Part shown: one piece after another, positions 26,314-35,317 of the stretch | Layout: the number at the start of each line of letters is the position of its first letter | Position numbering within the stretch: position 1 is the stretch's first letter | Assembly (NCBI RefSeq): GCF_019972115.1 | Contig: NZ_BPFJ01000002.1 | Span: forward strand, 682,001 to 746,000 | Direction of reading: 5' to 3' | Length of the DNA: 64,000 nucleotides | Source: Sulfurovum sp. TSL6 | GTDB lineage: Bacteria; Campylobacterota; Campylobacteria; Campylobacterales; Sulfurovaceae | The notes under the pieces: generated by a model | What the model was told of the DNA's origin: nothing | The model's database searches: none | Seen by the model: the letters and a program-made list of their open reading frames with translations, nothing else | Program-made: the position numbers and the translations under genes

Positions 26314-26697
26314 ATGAAAAATATACTGCTAGCTACCCTAATACTGTTTACTAGTACCCATACATGTATGAGTGCAGAAGTGATAGATCCCGACCTTGAA
26401 CCCAAGATACTGCCAAATCTCATTAAAGCAAAAAAAATTACCAAAAAACCAAGGGGAAAACTAAGAAAAAAGCCAAGAAAAAGACCCATGATCTACCACC
26501 ATTACTATACAACTACCATAGAGAAAAATTGCGATAGATATATCAATATCATCAACGAAAAAAATAAGGAAATTGAAGCATTATCAACAGAGATTAAACA
26601 CTTAAGAGAGAATAAATATGAAATTATGCGACAACAGCTCAAAGAAGAATATAATAAAGAGTTGAAAAAATTTGAGGAAAAAAGAAAGTCATACTAA
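26314..26697 (+). CDS. Hypothetical exported basic coiled-coil protein
   Basis: This protein has 127 residues from the ATG at 26314, which opens with a clean signal peptide (MKNILLATLILFTSTHT, cleavage near SA-EV). An earlier in-frame ATG at 26275 would add a highly basic 13-residue stretch before it. The mature part has a Lys/Arg/Pro-rich segment (KKPRGKLRKKPRKRP) and a C-terminal coiled coil (about 80-125). The basic segment could bind nucleic acid or a polyanionic surface, but no family is recognised. It is not obviously in an operon. Confidence 0.5.
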   Translation: MKNILLATLILFTSTHTCMSAEVIDPDLEPKILPNLIKAKKITKKPRGKLRKKPRKRPMIYHHYYTTTIEKNCDRYINIINEKNKEIEALSTEIKHLRENKYEIMRQQLKEEYNKELKKFEEKRKSY

Positions 26698-26783
26698 TCA
26701 AAGGGCTATACAGAAATATTCAAGTAAAATTTATCTTCTCATACCTAAAAATGATTAAATGCCTTGAAAAAGGACTTTATAAG

Positions 26784-26868
26784 TGGTGCGGATGAGAGGA
26801 CTCGAACCTCCACGCCGTAAAGCACCAGATCCTAAGTCTGGCGTGTATACCAATTTCACCACATCCGC
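26784..26868 (-). tRNA. tRNA-Leu (anticodon TAG)
   Basis: Acceptor GCGGATG pairs with CATCCGC and is followed by A and an encoded CCA. The anticodon loop is CTTAGGA. It has the long variable arm expected of tRNA-Leu and the T-loop GGTTCGAGTCC. It is the last tRNA of a five-tRNA operon. Confidence 0.96.
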
Positions 26869-26901
26869 ATGTGATTGTTTTACAAAACAATAAAAAGTAA
26901 G

Positions 26902-26978
26902 TGGTACACCCGTTAGGATTCGAACCTAAGACCCTCGCCTTAGAAGGGCGATGCTCTATCCAGCTGAGCTACGAGTGC
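26902..26978 (-). tRNA. tRNA-Arg (anticodon TCT)
   Basis: Acceptor GCACTCG pairs with CGGGTGT (two G·T pairs); CCA is encoded. The anticodon loop CTTCTAA sits in the stem TCGCC/GGCGA, and the T-loop contains GGTTCGAATCC. Confidence 0.96.
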
Positions 26979-27019
26979 ACAAAAAATATAATAATAAATA
27001 CCAAAACTGATACATTAAA

Positions 27020-27096
27020 TGGTACGCCAGAGAGGACTCGAACCCCTAACCCTCAGATCCGAAGTCTGATGCTCTATCCAATTGAGCCACTAGCGC
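27020..27096 (-). tRNA. tRNA-Arg (anticodon TCG)
   Basis: Acceptor GCGCTAG pairs with CTGGCGT; CCA is encoded. The anticodon loop CTTCGGA sits in the stem TCAGA/TCTGA. Confidence 0.95.
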
Positions 27097-27132
27097 TTCA
27101 TCATTTGGGTGGTTACCCTGTTTAATTACCAA

Positions 27133-27209
27133 TGGGGTGGGCGACGGGACTCGAACCCGCGACAAACAGTACCACAAACTGTCGCTCTACCAACTGAACT
27201 ACGCCCACC
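27133..27209 (-). tRNA. tRNA-His (anticodon GTG)
   Basis: Acceptor GTGGGCG pairs with CGCCCAC. An extra 5' G (-1, base 27209) faces C73, the histidine identity pair. The anticodon loop is TTGTGGT and CCA is encoded. Confidence 0.96.
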
Positions 27210-27252
27210 ATAATTAAATGATTACTTATTATTATAATGTTAAATACCTAAA

Positions 27253-27329
27253 TGGTCGGAGTGAAAGGACTCGAACCTTCGACCCCCTGGTCCCAAACCA
27301 GGTGCGCTACCAGACTGCGCTACACTCCG
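27253..27329 (-). tRNA. tRNA-Pro (anticodon TGG)
   Basis: Acceptor CGGAGTG pairs with CACTCCG; CCA is encoded. The anticodon loop TTTGGGA sits in the stem CCTGG/CCAGG. It is the first tRNA transcribed. Confidence 0.96.
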
Positions 27330-27351
27330 TTACCTTATAAAAAGGAACGCA

Positions 27352-27380
27352 ATTATAGTCAAAAGACTTTCATTTGTCAA
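27352..27380 (-). promoter_or_regulatory. Consensus sigma-70 promoter of the tRNA operon
   Basis: On the minus strand TTGACA (27375-27380) and TATAAT (27352-27357) are separated by exactly 17 nt. Both hexamers match the consensus fully. A TGCG discriminator follows, and the first tRNA begins 22 nt downstream of the -10. Confidence 0.88.
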
Positions 27381-27484
27381 TAGATTTTAGAAAAAAAATG
27401 AAAAATATGCTTTTAATCCCTATATTAGAGGTACTTTAACCGTGAATGAGTATAATAGTTCCATCTACATGGCAGGGTTAACAT

Positions 27485-28951
27485 ATGAACAGTATATTTG
27501 AACAAATCAATGGCCTCTTGGGCTCTTTATTCTTTTTTGACATCTTTTTCGGCAGCATGGAAGGTACAAATATGCCCTTTATAGTTGCATGGCTGATCGT
27601 TGGAGGACTTTTTCTTACTTTTCGTTTTGGCTTTATTAATGCACGTATGTTCGGTCATGCCTTTAAGATCATCACTGGCAAATATAAGACCGCTGACGAC
27701 GTAGGAGAGATCACTCCTTTCCAGTCTTTGACAACCGCCCTATCCGCCACAGTTGGACTTGGGAATATTGCAGGGGTTGCCATTGCCATTGCGGTAGGAG
27801 GTCCTGGAGCTACATTCTGGATGATCTTGGCAGGCTTCTTTGGCATGACACTCAAATTTACAGAAGTGACCCTTGCACAGATCTATAGGGAGAGAAGACC
27901 TGATGGACGTATCATGGGTGGAGCGATGCAGTATCTTTCCATAGGGCTGGCCTCTAAAGGCTATATCAAACTGGGAAAAGTACTCGCTGTGATGTTTGCT
28001 GTGCTTGCTATAGGAGGCAGTTTGGGTGCAGGGAATGCTTTCCAAACTTCACAAGCCATGGGTGCACTCTCAGAACGTATCCCTTTCTTTCAAGAGTATC
28101 CGATCGTTTTTGGTCTTATCTTGGCCACACTTGTAGGATTTGTCATTATCGGAGGGATTAAACGGATCGCAAGTACCGCAGAGAAGATCGTTCCTACAAT
28201 GGTATTTATCTATTTGGCCGCATCCTTATGGATACTCCTCACAAACGCTTCTCAAGTGCCTGGTGCTATCTCAACCATCTTTCATGAAGCCTTTGCTCCT
28301 ACTGCCGCTGCAGGTGGCCTTATAGGTGTTCTTGTACAAGGTTTTAAACGTGCTGCCTTCTCAAGTGAAGCGGGTATAGGTTCAGCTGCCATTGTACACT
28401 CTACTGCCTCAGTCAAATACCCTGTCAGACAGGGGATGGTAGCGCTTTATGAACCCTTTATAGATACCATCGTTATCTGTAGTATGACAGCGCTTGTGAT
28501 CGTCACTACAGGGGTCTATGACCCTAGTGGCGAGTTTGCGAACCTTGTCGCTTCAAAACAGGGTGCGGCGCTTACAGCAGCAGCCTATGGAACGGTGATT
28601 TCATGGTTCCCTGTTATCTTGTCATTTTCCATTGTACTTTTTGCTTTTTCCACGATGATATCATGGTCTTATTATGGCGAGCGTTCTTGGACTTACCTCT
28701 TTGGAGAAAAATATACTTTATTGTATAAACTGATCTTTGTTTCATTTACCGTCATCTCATCAGTCACCAGCGCTTCCACGCTGTTAGAATTCTCCGATCT
28801 TCTCATCTTGGGGATGGCCTTGCCAAACCTTATAGGACTCTATATGCTGCAAGGTGTTGTTCACTCAAACCTCAAAGCGTATCTTAAAAAATGGAAAAGT
28901 GGTGAGTTAGACAGAGAGTGTATAGAAAAAGGGGTGTGCAAAACTGAGTAA
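27485..28951 (+). CDS. Sodium:alanine (amino acid) symporter, AGCS family
   Basis: This 488-residue inner-membrane transporter has about ten to eleven hydrophobic segments. It carries the AGCS signature region TALSATVGLGNIAGVAIAIAVGGPG (about residues 85-109), a substrate/sodium-binding part of the family. GPGATFWMILAGFFGMTLKFTE and the later FKRAAFSSEAGIGSA motif are also typical. It takes up alanine or glycine with Na+. A TATAAT at 27451-27456 may be its -10; the promoter region is shared back-to-back with the tRNA operon. Confidence 0.92.
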   Translation: MNSIFEQINGLLGSLFFFDIFFGSMEGTNMPFIVAWLIVGGLFLTFRFGFINARMFGHAFKIITGKYKTADDVGEITPFQSLTTALSATVGLGNIAGVAIAIAVGGPGATFWMILAGFFGMTLKFTEVTLAQIYRERRPDGRIMGGAMQYLSIGLASKGYIKLGKVLAVMFAVLAIGGSLGAGNAFQTSQAMGALSERIPFFQEYPIVFGLILATLVGFVIIGGIKRIASTAEKIVPTMVFIYLAASLWILLTNASQVPGAISTIFHEAFAPTAAAGGLIGVLVQGFKRAAFSSEAGIGSAAIVHSTASVKYPVRQGMVALYEPFIDTIVICSMTALVIVTTGVYDPSGEFANLVASKQGAALTAAAYGTVISWFPVILSFSIVLFAFSTMISWSYYGERSWTYLFGEKYTLLYKLIFVSFTVISSVTSASTLLEFSDLLILGMALPNLIGLYMLQGVVHSNLKAYLKKWKSGELDRECIEKGVCKTE

Positions 28952-29002
28952 TATTCGACCGGGTATCTCACCTGTCAAATATTTTAGAAGCAAGGAGGGT
29001 GA

Positions 29003-29998
29003 TTACACCATCTCCACACCCTTTTCACCATGTGCAAGTGCACCGATGACATAACCGTCTGTATTTGCAAGTACGGCATCTACATTTTCAGGTTCTACAA
29101 CCCATACCATTCCTACACCCATATTAAAGGCTCTGTACATCTCTTCTTCTTCAACATACTTGCTCATGAATTCAAAGATAGGCAATACTTTTATGGCATC
29201 TTTGTTTACAATAGCTCTCATACCCTCAGGAAGGACTCTAGGAAGGTTTTCTACAATCCCTCCTCCTGTGATGTGGGCCAAGGCTTTCACATAGTGTTTA
29301 TTGGCTTTATACTCTTTTACATAGATACGTGTCGGTTCGAGCAGGGTCTCTACAAGCGGTTTGCCTTCAAACTCTGTCTCAAGACTCATACCCAACTTGT
29401 CAAAGAGAAGTTTTCTCACCAATGAATACCCGTTTGAATGTACTCCAGAGCTTGGCATAGCAATAAGGACCTGCCCCTCTTTCACATTGGCAACCGTATC
29501 CATCTCTGAACGTTCTGCTATACCTACTGCAAATCCTGCAAGGTCAAAGTCATCATCTGAATACATGCCAGGCATTTCAGCTGTTTCACCCCCTACAAGC
29601 GCACATTCAGATCTGCGACAACCCTCTGCGATACCAGCAACCACATCTTTTGCATTCTCAGGAAGCAATTTACCCGTTGCATAGTAGTCTAGGAAGAACA
29701 TCGGTGTACCGTTGTTACAGATAAGATCATTGACACACATAGCTACAAGGTCGATACCTACGGTATCAAGTTTACCGCTCTCTATGGCGATACGAAGCTT
29801 CGTACCCACGCCATCTGTTGCAGAAAGTATGACTGGCTCTTTATAACCTGTCGGAAGTGCATAGGCACCTGCAAATGAACCGATACCGCCGATGACATTT
29901 TTATCAAAAGTAGATTTTACATCGCTCTTGATCGCTTCTACAAACTCATTACCCGCATCGATATCGACACCGGCATCTTTATATGATATATTTGACAT
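29003..29998 (-). CDS. purM: Phosphoribosylformylglycinamidine cyclo-ligase
   Basis: This 331-residue enzyme closes the imidazole ring in purine synthesis (AIR synthetase). N-terminal YKDAGVDIDAGNEFV, the ATP-binding region SATDGVGTKLRIA (about residues 59-71) and GGETAEMPGMY (about 137-147) are classic PurM motifs. The C-terminal domain has ITGGGIVENLPRVLP. The start codon overlaps the stop of the upstream DUF2892 gene by one base (TAATG), so translation is coupled. Confidence 0.96.
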   Translation of the reverse strand: MSNISYKDAGVDIDAGNEFVEAIKSDVKSTFDKNVIGGIGSFAGAYALPTGYKEPVILSATDGVGTKLRIAIESGKLDTVGIDLVAMCVNDLICNNGTPMFFLDYYATGKLLPENAKDVVAGIAEGCRRSECALVGGETAEMPGMYSDDDFDLAGFAVGIAERSEMDTVANVKEGQVLIAMPSSGVHSNGYSLVRKLLFDKLGMSLETEFEGKPLVETLLEPTRIYVKEYKANKHYVKALAHITGGGIVENLPRVLPEGMRAIVNKDAIKVLPIFEFMSKYVEEEEMYRAFNMGVGMVWVVEPENVDAVLANTDGYVIGALAHGEKGVEMV

Positions 29999-30222
29999 TA
30001 GTTGTTGTCCTTTTCATTGGTTTCTTCACATTTACACGCAGGGAAAATCTTTTTAAGCATAATGAGCCCTGGACAGAAGCCTGTCAATCCTGCGATAACA
30101 AGCGTGACCATCATGGCAAATTGCAAAATAAATGCAGCTGCATACATGCCAGAACCTGCCAAACCCATAACAAAGCCCAGTATACTAGCCTGTATTAAAC
30201 GTTGTATCTTTTCAGCACACAT
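29998..30222 (-). CDS. Small membrane protein, DUF2892/YgaP-like
   Basis: This 74-residue protein has two transmembrane helices (about residues 12-30 and 34-52) and a short C-terminal tail with Cys (GFCPGLIMLKKIFPACKCEE). It matches the DUF2892 pattern found alone or fused to rhodanese domains. The cysteines after the second helix might carry sulfur, but this is inference. AAGGA lies 7 nt before the ATG. A TATAAT -10 is at 30251-30256, so it leads the operon with purM. Confidence 0.75.
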   Translation of the reverse strand: MCAEKIQRLIQASILGFVMGLAGSGMYAAAFILQFAMMVTLVIAGLTGFCPGLIMLKKIFPACKCEETNEKDNN

Positions 30223-30250
30223 TTAAAGATCCTTATGAGAAATTGGGCGT

Positions 30251-30256
30251 ATTATA
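30251..30256 (-). promoter_or_regulatory. Probable -10 box of the DUF2892-purM operon
   Basis: TATAAT on the minus strand, 28 nt before the first start codon. The 150-nt gap behind it (to 30373) also holds TTAACAC/GTGTTAA arms around the 3' end of the next gene. Confidence 0.5.
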
Positions 30257-30373
30257 TCTAATTTTAGCTGTTTAACTTCCCTTACCATTAAGGAGAACGC
30301 TTTTAGAGCAAAGCCCTAAAAACTACGTTAACACTGTGTCCTCTTCAGCAGATGGCTCAAACAACCAGTTGTG

Positions 30374-30688
30374 TTAAGAACGAAGTTTTCGTCCTAGCTT
30401 TTCTTCAACAGAACCTACTTTGTTACCCAGTCTACCCACTGGACCATCACGCCAATCAATCTTTATAGAGCTATAGACACGACCGCAATCTTTTTGGAGT
30501 TCTTCATAGGCATTGTTGATCACAGCCAAAACTTCTTCTACGGTTTCACCTTCTATGATCGTACCCATAGGTGTAAGCTGGTACGCCAATCCGCTTTTAT
30601 CTACAATGTCTAAGACTCTTGCTACAAAGGCACTTTTACTTTGGGTTTTTTCCGTTGGGAACATACTGAATTCTACTAATGCTGACAT
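30374..30688 (-). CDS. MTH1187/YkoF-like thiamine-binding domain protein (DUF77)
   Basis: This 104-residue ferredoxin-like protein (start at 30688, the second ATG; the first at 30694 is also possible) has the DUF77 features VEFSMFPTEK at the N-terminus, YQLTPMGTIIEG in the middle and a C-terminal Lys/Arg-rich helix. Family members bind thiamine or related small molecules and form tetramers. The neighbours (purM on one side, a divergent flavoprotein on the other) do not point to thiamine metabolism, so the ligand here is uncertain. Confidence 0.82.
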   Translation of the reverse strand: MSALVEFSMFPTEKTQSKSAFVARVLDIVDKSGLAYQLTPMGTIIEGETVEEVLAVINNAYEELQKDCGRVYSSIKIDWRDGPVGRLGNKVGSVEEKLGRKLRS

Positions 30689-30772
30689 GATCATCCTTAT
30701 TCTTTAATTTATTTTTGATGTTATAACAGATTATAGGTTATAATCCAGCATAGTTCGGGTTAAAGGATGAAA

Positions 30773-31984
30773 ATGGCGGATATGATTGTTGTAGGTGCGG
30801 GGGCAGCAGGGCTCGTCGCTGCTATCACTGCTGCAAGAACAGGGCAGAAGGTACTATTACTGGAACAAAACAGCAAAATCGGCAAAAAAATACTTGTTTC
30901 TGGTAACGGAAAATGTAACATAGACAACAAATACATCGCCTTACATCGCTTTCATGGAGAAAATCCTGATTTTATAGACGCAATATTAAAAGGATATGAC
31001 TTTGACGTAGTAGAAAAGTTTTTCACATCCATAGGACTTGAGCTCATCGAAGGAAAAGAAGGCAAAATGTTTCCTATGTCATTGCAAGCCAGTTCCGTGG
31101 TTGAAATGCTTGAGTATGAAGCCAAAAGGGCAGGCGTACAGATACTATGTGACTGTGGAGTCACATCCTTAAGTAAAGAAGGTGATACTTTTACTCTAGA
31201 AACATCTCAAGGAATCAAGCGTTGCAAAAAACTCCTTTTGGCATCAGGTTCACCTGCCGCACCACAACTTGGGGGTTCGAACTCCGGATATGCCTTTGCC
31301 ACAAAGATGGGACATAGTCTCATACCGCGTCACCCTTCTCTCGTCCAACTCTGTTCAGATGAAACATGGGTGAAAGCCTGTGCAGGAGTGAAAGTGTCCG
31401 GAGTGGCACAACTCTATGCCAACGGTGAGTACATCACAGAGAAAAAGGGTGACCTGCTTTTCACAAACTATGGAATCAGCGGATTGGCCATCCTGGATCT
31501 TAGCCGGGAGGTCAGTACAAGACTGGCAAATTATGACTATTGTGAACTCAACTTGGATCTCATGCCAGAACTTAGCAAAGAAAAACTCACCAACTTACTG
31601 CTAGGTCGCATAAAAGAGGGAAGTGAAAAACCTATAGAGATATGGCTTCACGGTGTCATAAACAAAAAACTCATCTCAATCATTTTAGAACAGTCGAAGT
31701 GTAAAGCCAAACAAGAAAATGACTTAAACAGAAAAGAGATAGGCAAACTTGTCTACGCTATCAAAAACCTCAAACTTTCCATCAACGATACCAAAGGGTT
31801 CAAAGGTGCAGAAGTCGCCACAGGCGGTGTCAACACCACTGAAATAAACCCGCAAACGATGGAATCAAAACTCGTACCCAATCTTTACTTTGCAGGAGAA
31901 ATACTCGATGTCGATGGAGACAGGGGAGGATTTAACTTTCACTTCGCCTGGATAAGCGGATTACGGATAGGAAATAATCTATAA
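30773..31984 (+). CDS. FAD-dependent oxidoreductase, HI0933/YhiN family
   Basis: This flavoprotein of about 403 residues has an N-terminal dinucleotide-binding motif VVGAGAAGLVAAITAA (near residues 5-20). The HI0933-type stretch KIGKKILVSGNGKCNI (about 38-53) and a C-terminal GGVNTTEINPQTMESK / GEILDVDGDRGGFNFHFAW region define the family. The natural substrate is unknown. AAAGGA (30762-30767) lies 5 nt before this ATG; the ATG at 30767 overlaps that site and is unlikely. Confidence 0.88.
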   Translation: MADMIVVGAGAAGLVAAITAARTGQKVLLLEQNSKIGKKILVSGNGKCNIDNKYIALHRFHGENPDFIDAILKGYDFDVVEKFFTSIGLELIEGKEGKMFPMSLQASSVVEMLEYEAKRAGVQILCDCGVTSLSKEGDTFTLETSQGIKRCKKLLLASGSPAAPQLGGSNSGYAFATKMGHSLIPRHPSLVQLCSDETWVKACAGVKVSGVAQLYANGEYITEKKGDLLFTNYGISGLAILDLSREVSTRLANYDYCELNLDLMPELSKEKLTNLLLGRIKEGSEKPIEIWLHGVINKKLISIILEQSKCKAKQENDLNRKEIGKLVYAIKNLKLSINDTKGFKGAEVATGGVNTTEINPQTMESKLVPNLYFAGEILDVDGDRGGFNFHFAWISGLRIGNNL

Positions 31985-32084
31985 AATTATTTTCAAAATA
32001 TAGTGAAAGATTCATGGTCGTTTAGTTTGTTATAGATATGCTTGAATGGGGTAAGGAAAGTGAAGAAGCTTACGCTAAAGTATA

Positions 32085-32160
32085 TGACCAAACGGAACGA
32101 AGCCGTTCAGTCAGAGATGGAGTGAAATATACCCCACTTACGCTTTAGCGACAGGGGTAT
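32085..32160. repeat. CGAAG-loop hairpin repeat copy 2 with adjacent hairpin
   Basis: AACGG (32091-32095) pairs with CCGTT (32103-32107) around AACGAAG, related to the copy at 10731. Next to it ATACCCC (32129-32135) pairs with GGGGTAT (32154-32160), enclosing CGCTTTAGCG. The whole 199-nt gap (31985-32183) between the flavoprotein and typA shows no gene. Confidence 0.45.
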
Positions 32161-32183
32161 CGGCATTTAGTGCCAGAAAAGAA

Positions 32184-34001
32184 CTATTTAGCGTTCTTTT
32201 TGTCTCTTGCCATTCTCTTTCGGATATTCTCATCCAAATATTTCTTTCTGATTCTGATCGAGATAGGAGTAATTTCGATAAGTTCATCATCTTCTATCCA
32301 TTCCATTGCGCTTTCAAGGGTAATAGGTCTTGGTGGTACAAGCTTGATGGCATCATCAGCACCCGAAGTTCTCATGTTTGTAAGCTGCTTTCCTTTAAGC
32401 GGGTTCACATCCAAGTCACCCGGTCTTGCAGATTCCCCGATAACCATACCCGAGTATACTTTGTCTTGTGGTTTAATGAACATCACACCTCTAGCCTGAA
32501 GGTTAAAGATAGAGAAGGCTACGGCTTCACCGTTATCCATAGAAACCAATGCACCCGGTGTTCTACTAACAACAGTTCCAGAATAAGGTCTGTACTCTAA
32601 GTAAGAGTGGTTCATGATACCTTCACCCTTAGTGTCTGTCAAAAATTCATTTCTAAATCCGATAAGTCCACGTGCAGGAATTTCAAATTCAAGTCTTACA
32701 GTACCGTCTGGCATAGGTGTGAGTGAAGTCATCTCAGCTTTTCTTTTTCCGAGTTTTTCAATGGCAACCCCCTGAAACTCTTCCGGAACATCTACAACCA
32801 AGTGTTCGAATGGCTCCATTCTTACACCGTTTTCTTCTTTCACAACAACTTCAGGACGTGCAAGAAGGAATTCAAACCCTTCTCTTCTCATATTTTCAGC
32901 CAAAATACCGATCTGTAGTTCCCCACGGCCTGATACTTTGAATGCTGCTTCACCTGTAGGCTCCATACGCATAGCAATGTTTGTTTCCATCTCTTTTTCA
33001 AGTCTTTCACGGATCTTGTTAGAGGTGACGTGTTTACCTTCTGTACCTGCCAAAGGACCGTCATTGACCGACATGATAACTGAAAGTGTAGGCTCTTCAA
33101 CATGCATAGGGTCTAGTGCTACCGGATTTACAGGATCACAGATAGAGTCACCCACATCAATGTCAGCAAACCCTGCGATCGCTACAATATCACCTGCTTC
33201 AGCTTCTTGGATCTCGATACGATCAAGTCCTTTAAATCCGATAAGTTTAGAAACTCTAGATTTTGATTTAGAACCATCTGCTTTAACGAGAAGATACTCA
33301 TCCCCTTTTTTCACTTTCCCGTTAAAGATACGTGTAATACCTATACGTCCAACAAAATTGTCTGAATCAAGGGTAAATACCTGTGCCTGTGTATCGTTGT
33401 CCGGTGAACCCTGTGGATATGGTACTTTTTCTAAAATCGCTTCGAAAAGTGGTGTCATGTCTTTGTTTTCATCTTCCATTTCCCATTTTGCATAACCATC
33501 TCTTGCTGCTGCATAAAGGACTGGGAATTCTAATTGTTCTTCATTTGCATCCAGCGCAACCAGAAGGTCGAACATTTCGTCAAGTACTCTTTCCGGATCT
33601 GCTCCATCTTTGTCGATCTTGTTGATCACAACAACGGGAATAAGTCCAAGTTCAACCGCTTTTTTCAAAACGAATTTTGTTTGTGGCATCGCACCTTCTT
33701 GTGCATCAACTAGCATCAATACACCATCTACCATCTTAAGTACACGCTCAACTTCACCACCAAAGTCGGCGTGACCCGGGGTGTCAATAATGTTGATCTT
33801 GTGATCACCATAAGTAATAGCCGTGTTTTTAGAAAGAATCGTAATTCCTCTTTCTTTTTCGATATCATTAGAGTCCATTGCTCTTTCTTGCACCTCTTGG
33901 TGTGCAGCATATGTTCCTGATTGCTGAAGTAATTGATCCACAAGTGTAGTTTTACCGTGGTCAACGTGAGCGATAACCGCAATGTTTTTAATTTTTTGCA
34001 T
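32184..34001 (-). CDS. typA: Ribosome-associated GTPase TypA/BipA
   Basis: This 605-residue translational GTPase related to EF-G/LepA helps ribosome assembly and stress adaptation. P-loop [15 protein letters not shown] (residues about 10-24), the switch motif [15 protein letters not shown] and [10 protein letters not shown] are all present. A beta-barrel and two alpha/beta domains follow, ending in the BipA-specific C-terminal domain ([20 protein letters not shown]). Length is normal. It is transcribed alone; 143 nt of AT-rich DNA with no feature separates it from dgt. Confidence 0.97.
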   Translation of the reverse strand: MQKIKNIAVIAHVDHGKTTLVDQLLQQSGTYAAHQEVQERAMDSNDIEKERGITILSKNTAITYGDHKINIIDTPGHADFGGEVERVLKMVDGVLMLVDAQEGAMPQTKFVLKKAVELGLIPVVVINKIDKDGADPERVLDEMFDLLVALDANEEQLEFPVLYAAARDGYAKWEMEDENKDMTPLFEAILEKVPYPQGSPDNDTQAQVFTLDSDNFVGRIGITRIFNGKVKKGDEYLLVKADGSKSKSRVSKLIGFKGLDRIEIQEAEAGDIVAIAGFADIDVGDSICDPVNPVALDPMHVEEPTLSVIMSVNDGPLAGTEGKHVTSNKIRERLEKEMETNIAMRMEPTGEAAFKVSGRGELQIGILAENMRREGFEFLLARPEVVVKEENGVRMEPFEHLVVDVPEEFQGVAIEKLGKRKAEMTSLTPMPDGTVRLEFEIPARGLIGFRNEFLTDTKGEGIMNHSYLEYRPYSGTVVSRTPGALVSMDNGEAVAFSIFNLQARGVMFIKPQDKVYSGMVIGESARPGDLDVNPLKGKQLTNMRTSGADDAIKLVPPRPITLESAMEWIEDDELIEITPISIRIRKKYLDENIRKRMARDKKNAK

Positions 34002-34144
34002 AAAATGTCCTGAAATAAGGCCTCTTGCCCTATGTAATTTTCGCGAATTATACCCAAAATTTACTATATAAGAGATTTTTATGTAAAAAATTACCTAAAT
34101 CACTCTCTTAATATCTATCAAGACATCTATTTTACACTGATGTA

Positions 34145-35248
34145 TTATAGTGAAAACCCGTACATTTCATGATACGTTTTCATCGCATAACGGTCCGTCA
34201 TTGCTGCAATATAATCTGCAATGACCCGTTCTTTTGTACGTACTTCAAAAAGCTCTTTTTGATAGGGAGGAAGTAGATCTGTATCTTCTGTAAATGCTTT
34301 ATAGAGTCCTTGAATACACTGTTTCCCTGCGTGCATTTTACGTACAATTTTTTGATGTCTGTAAAGTTTCTGATGTAGCAGTTTTTTGAGTTTTTTAAGC
34401 TGTATTCCTGTCTCTTTTGAAAATCCTACAGGTAATTTCTCTTGTGCATCGATGGTCACACAAATAGGTGTTTCTTCTCGATATTTTTTTGCACCATCCT
34501 TTGAATTATCTATAAAATCCTCTACAAGCAGCTTAATAAGCCCTGCTACAAAACGGTGTCTATAGAGTTTTTCTTCTCGTGTAACGCCCTCATTTTGTAC
34601 CACTTCATCCACTCTTAAACAAAGCTCATCTTTTAACAGATCATCAAAAGTAATGAGTCCGTATTTGATACCGTCATCTATGTCGTGTGAGGTGTAGGCT
34701 ATCTCATCTGCATGATCCACTACCATCGCTTCAAGTGAAGGATGTTTTTCTAAATCAAAATGGGGATCTAATCCGTCTAAAAAAGGTTTTTTATAAGGAT
34801 AGGAGTGTTTAAGTACCCCTTCGAGCGTAGCAAACGTGAGATTAAGCCCATCAAACTCTTTATAACGTTTTTCCAGTTTGGTCAAAACCCTGAACGACTG
34901 AAAATTATGTTCAAAGCCCAATGGTCTGCCATCTGCCTTGAGAAGTTTATCTAACTCGTCTCCACCCACATGCCCAAACGGTGTATGTCCCAGATCATGT
35001 GAAAGTGCAATCACTTCTGCAAGGGTCTCATTGAGCTCCAACATACGTGAAAGTGTTCTGGCTATCTGACTTACTTCAAGTGAATGGGTTAATCGTGTAC
35101 GAAAATAGTCACCCTCATGGTTCAAAAAAACCTGTGTTTTATACTCTAACCGTCTAAAAGAGCTGCAGTGGACTACTCTATCTCTGTCTCTTGCATAAGG
35201 GTCTCTAAAATCTTTTTCGAAACTAAAAAATCGTTCATCGGGTCTCAC
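34145..35248 (-). CDS. dgt: Deoxyguanosinetriphosphate triphosphohydrolase-like protein
   Basis: This 367-residue HD-domain enzyme of the dGTPase family cleaves dNTPs to nucleosides plus triphosphate. The HD motif is in ALSHDLGHTPFGHVG (about residues 80-94), with the early His in RTRLTHSLEVSQIAR (about 51-65) and the later Asp in MVVDHADEIAYTSHDIDD. The start is a GTG at 35248 with AAGGA 7 nt upstream. It diverges from thyX, so two nucleotide-pool genes share one 69-nt promoter region. Confidence 0.92.
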   Translation of the reverse strand: MRPDERFFSFEKDFRDPYARDRDRVVHCSSFRRLEYKTQVFLNHEGDYFRTRLTHSLEVSQIARTLSRMLELNETLAEVIALSHDLGHTPFGHVGGDELDKLLKADGRPLGFEHNFQSFRVLTKLEKRYKEFDGLNLTFATLEGVLKHSYPYKKPFLDGLDPHFDLEKHPSLEAMVVDHADEIAYTSHDIDDGIKYGLITFDDLLKDELCLRVDEVVQNEGVTREEKLYRHRFVAGLIKLLVEDFIDNSKDGAKKYREETPICVTIDAQEKLPVGFSKETGIQLKKLKKLLHQKLYRHQKIVRKMHAGKQCIQGLYKAFTEDTDLLPPYQKELFEVRTKERVIADYIAAMTDRYAMKTYHEMYGFSL

Positions 35249-35317
35249 AGCTTAATCCTTATATTGCTCTAAATTTATAGTGATATAATTGTATCTAAAT
35301 TATGATGGAGTGAGCCC

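Noticed and set aside
26784-27329. CRISPR-like spacing of similar motifs (GGACTCGAAC) every 110-120 nt
   Set aside because: These are the T-arms of five tRNA genes, each with complete cloverleaf parts and CCA ends.
30374-30688. Thiamine riboswitch or thiamine-operon link for the DUF77 gene
   Set aside because: No TPP riboswitch pattern is visible upstream, and the neighbours are not thiamine genes.
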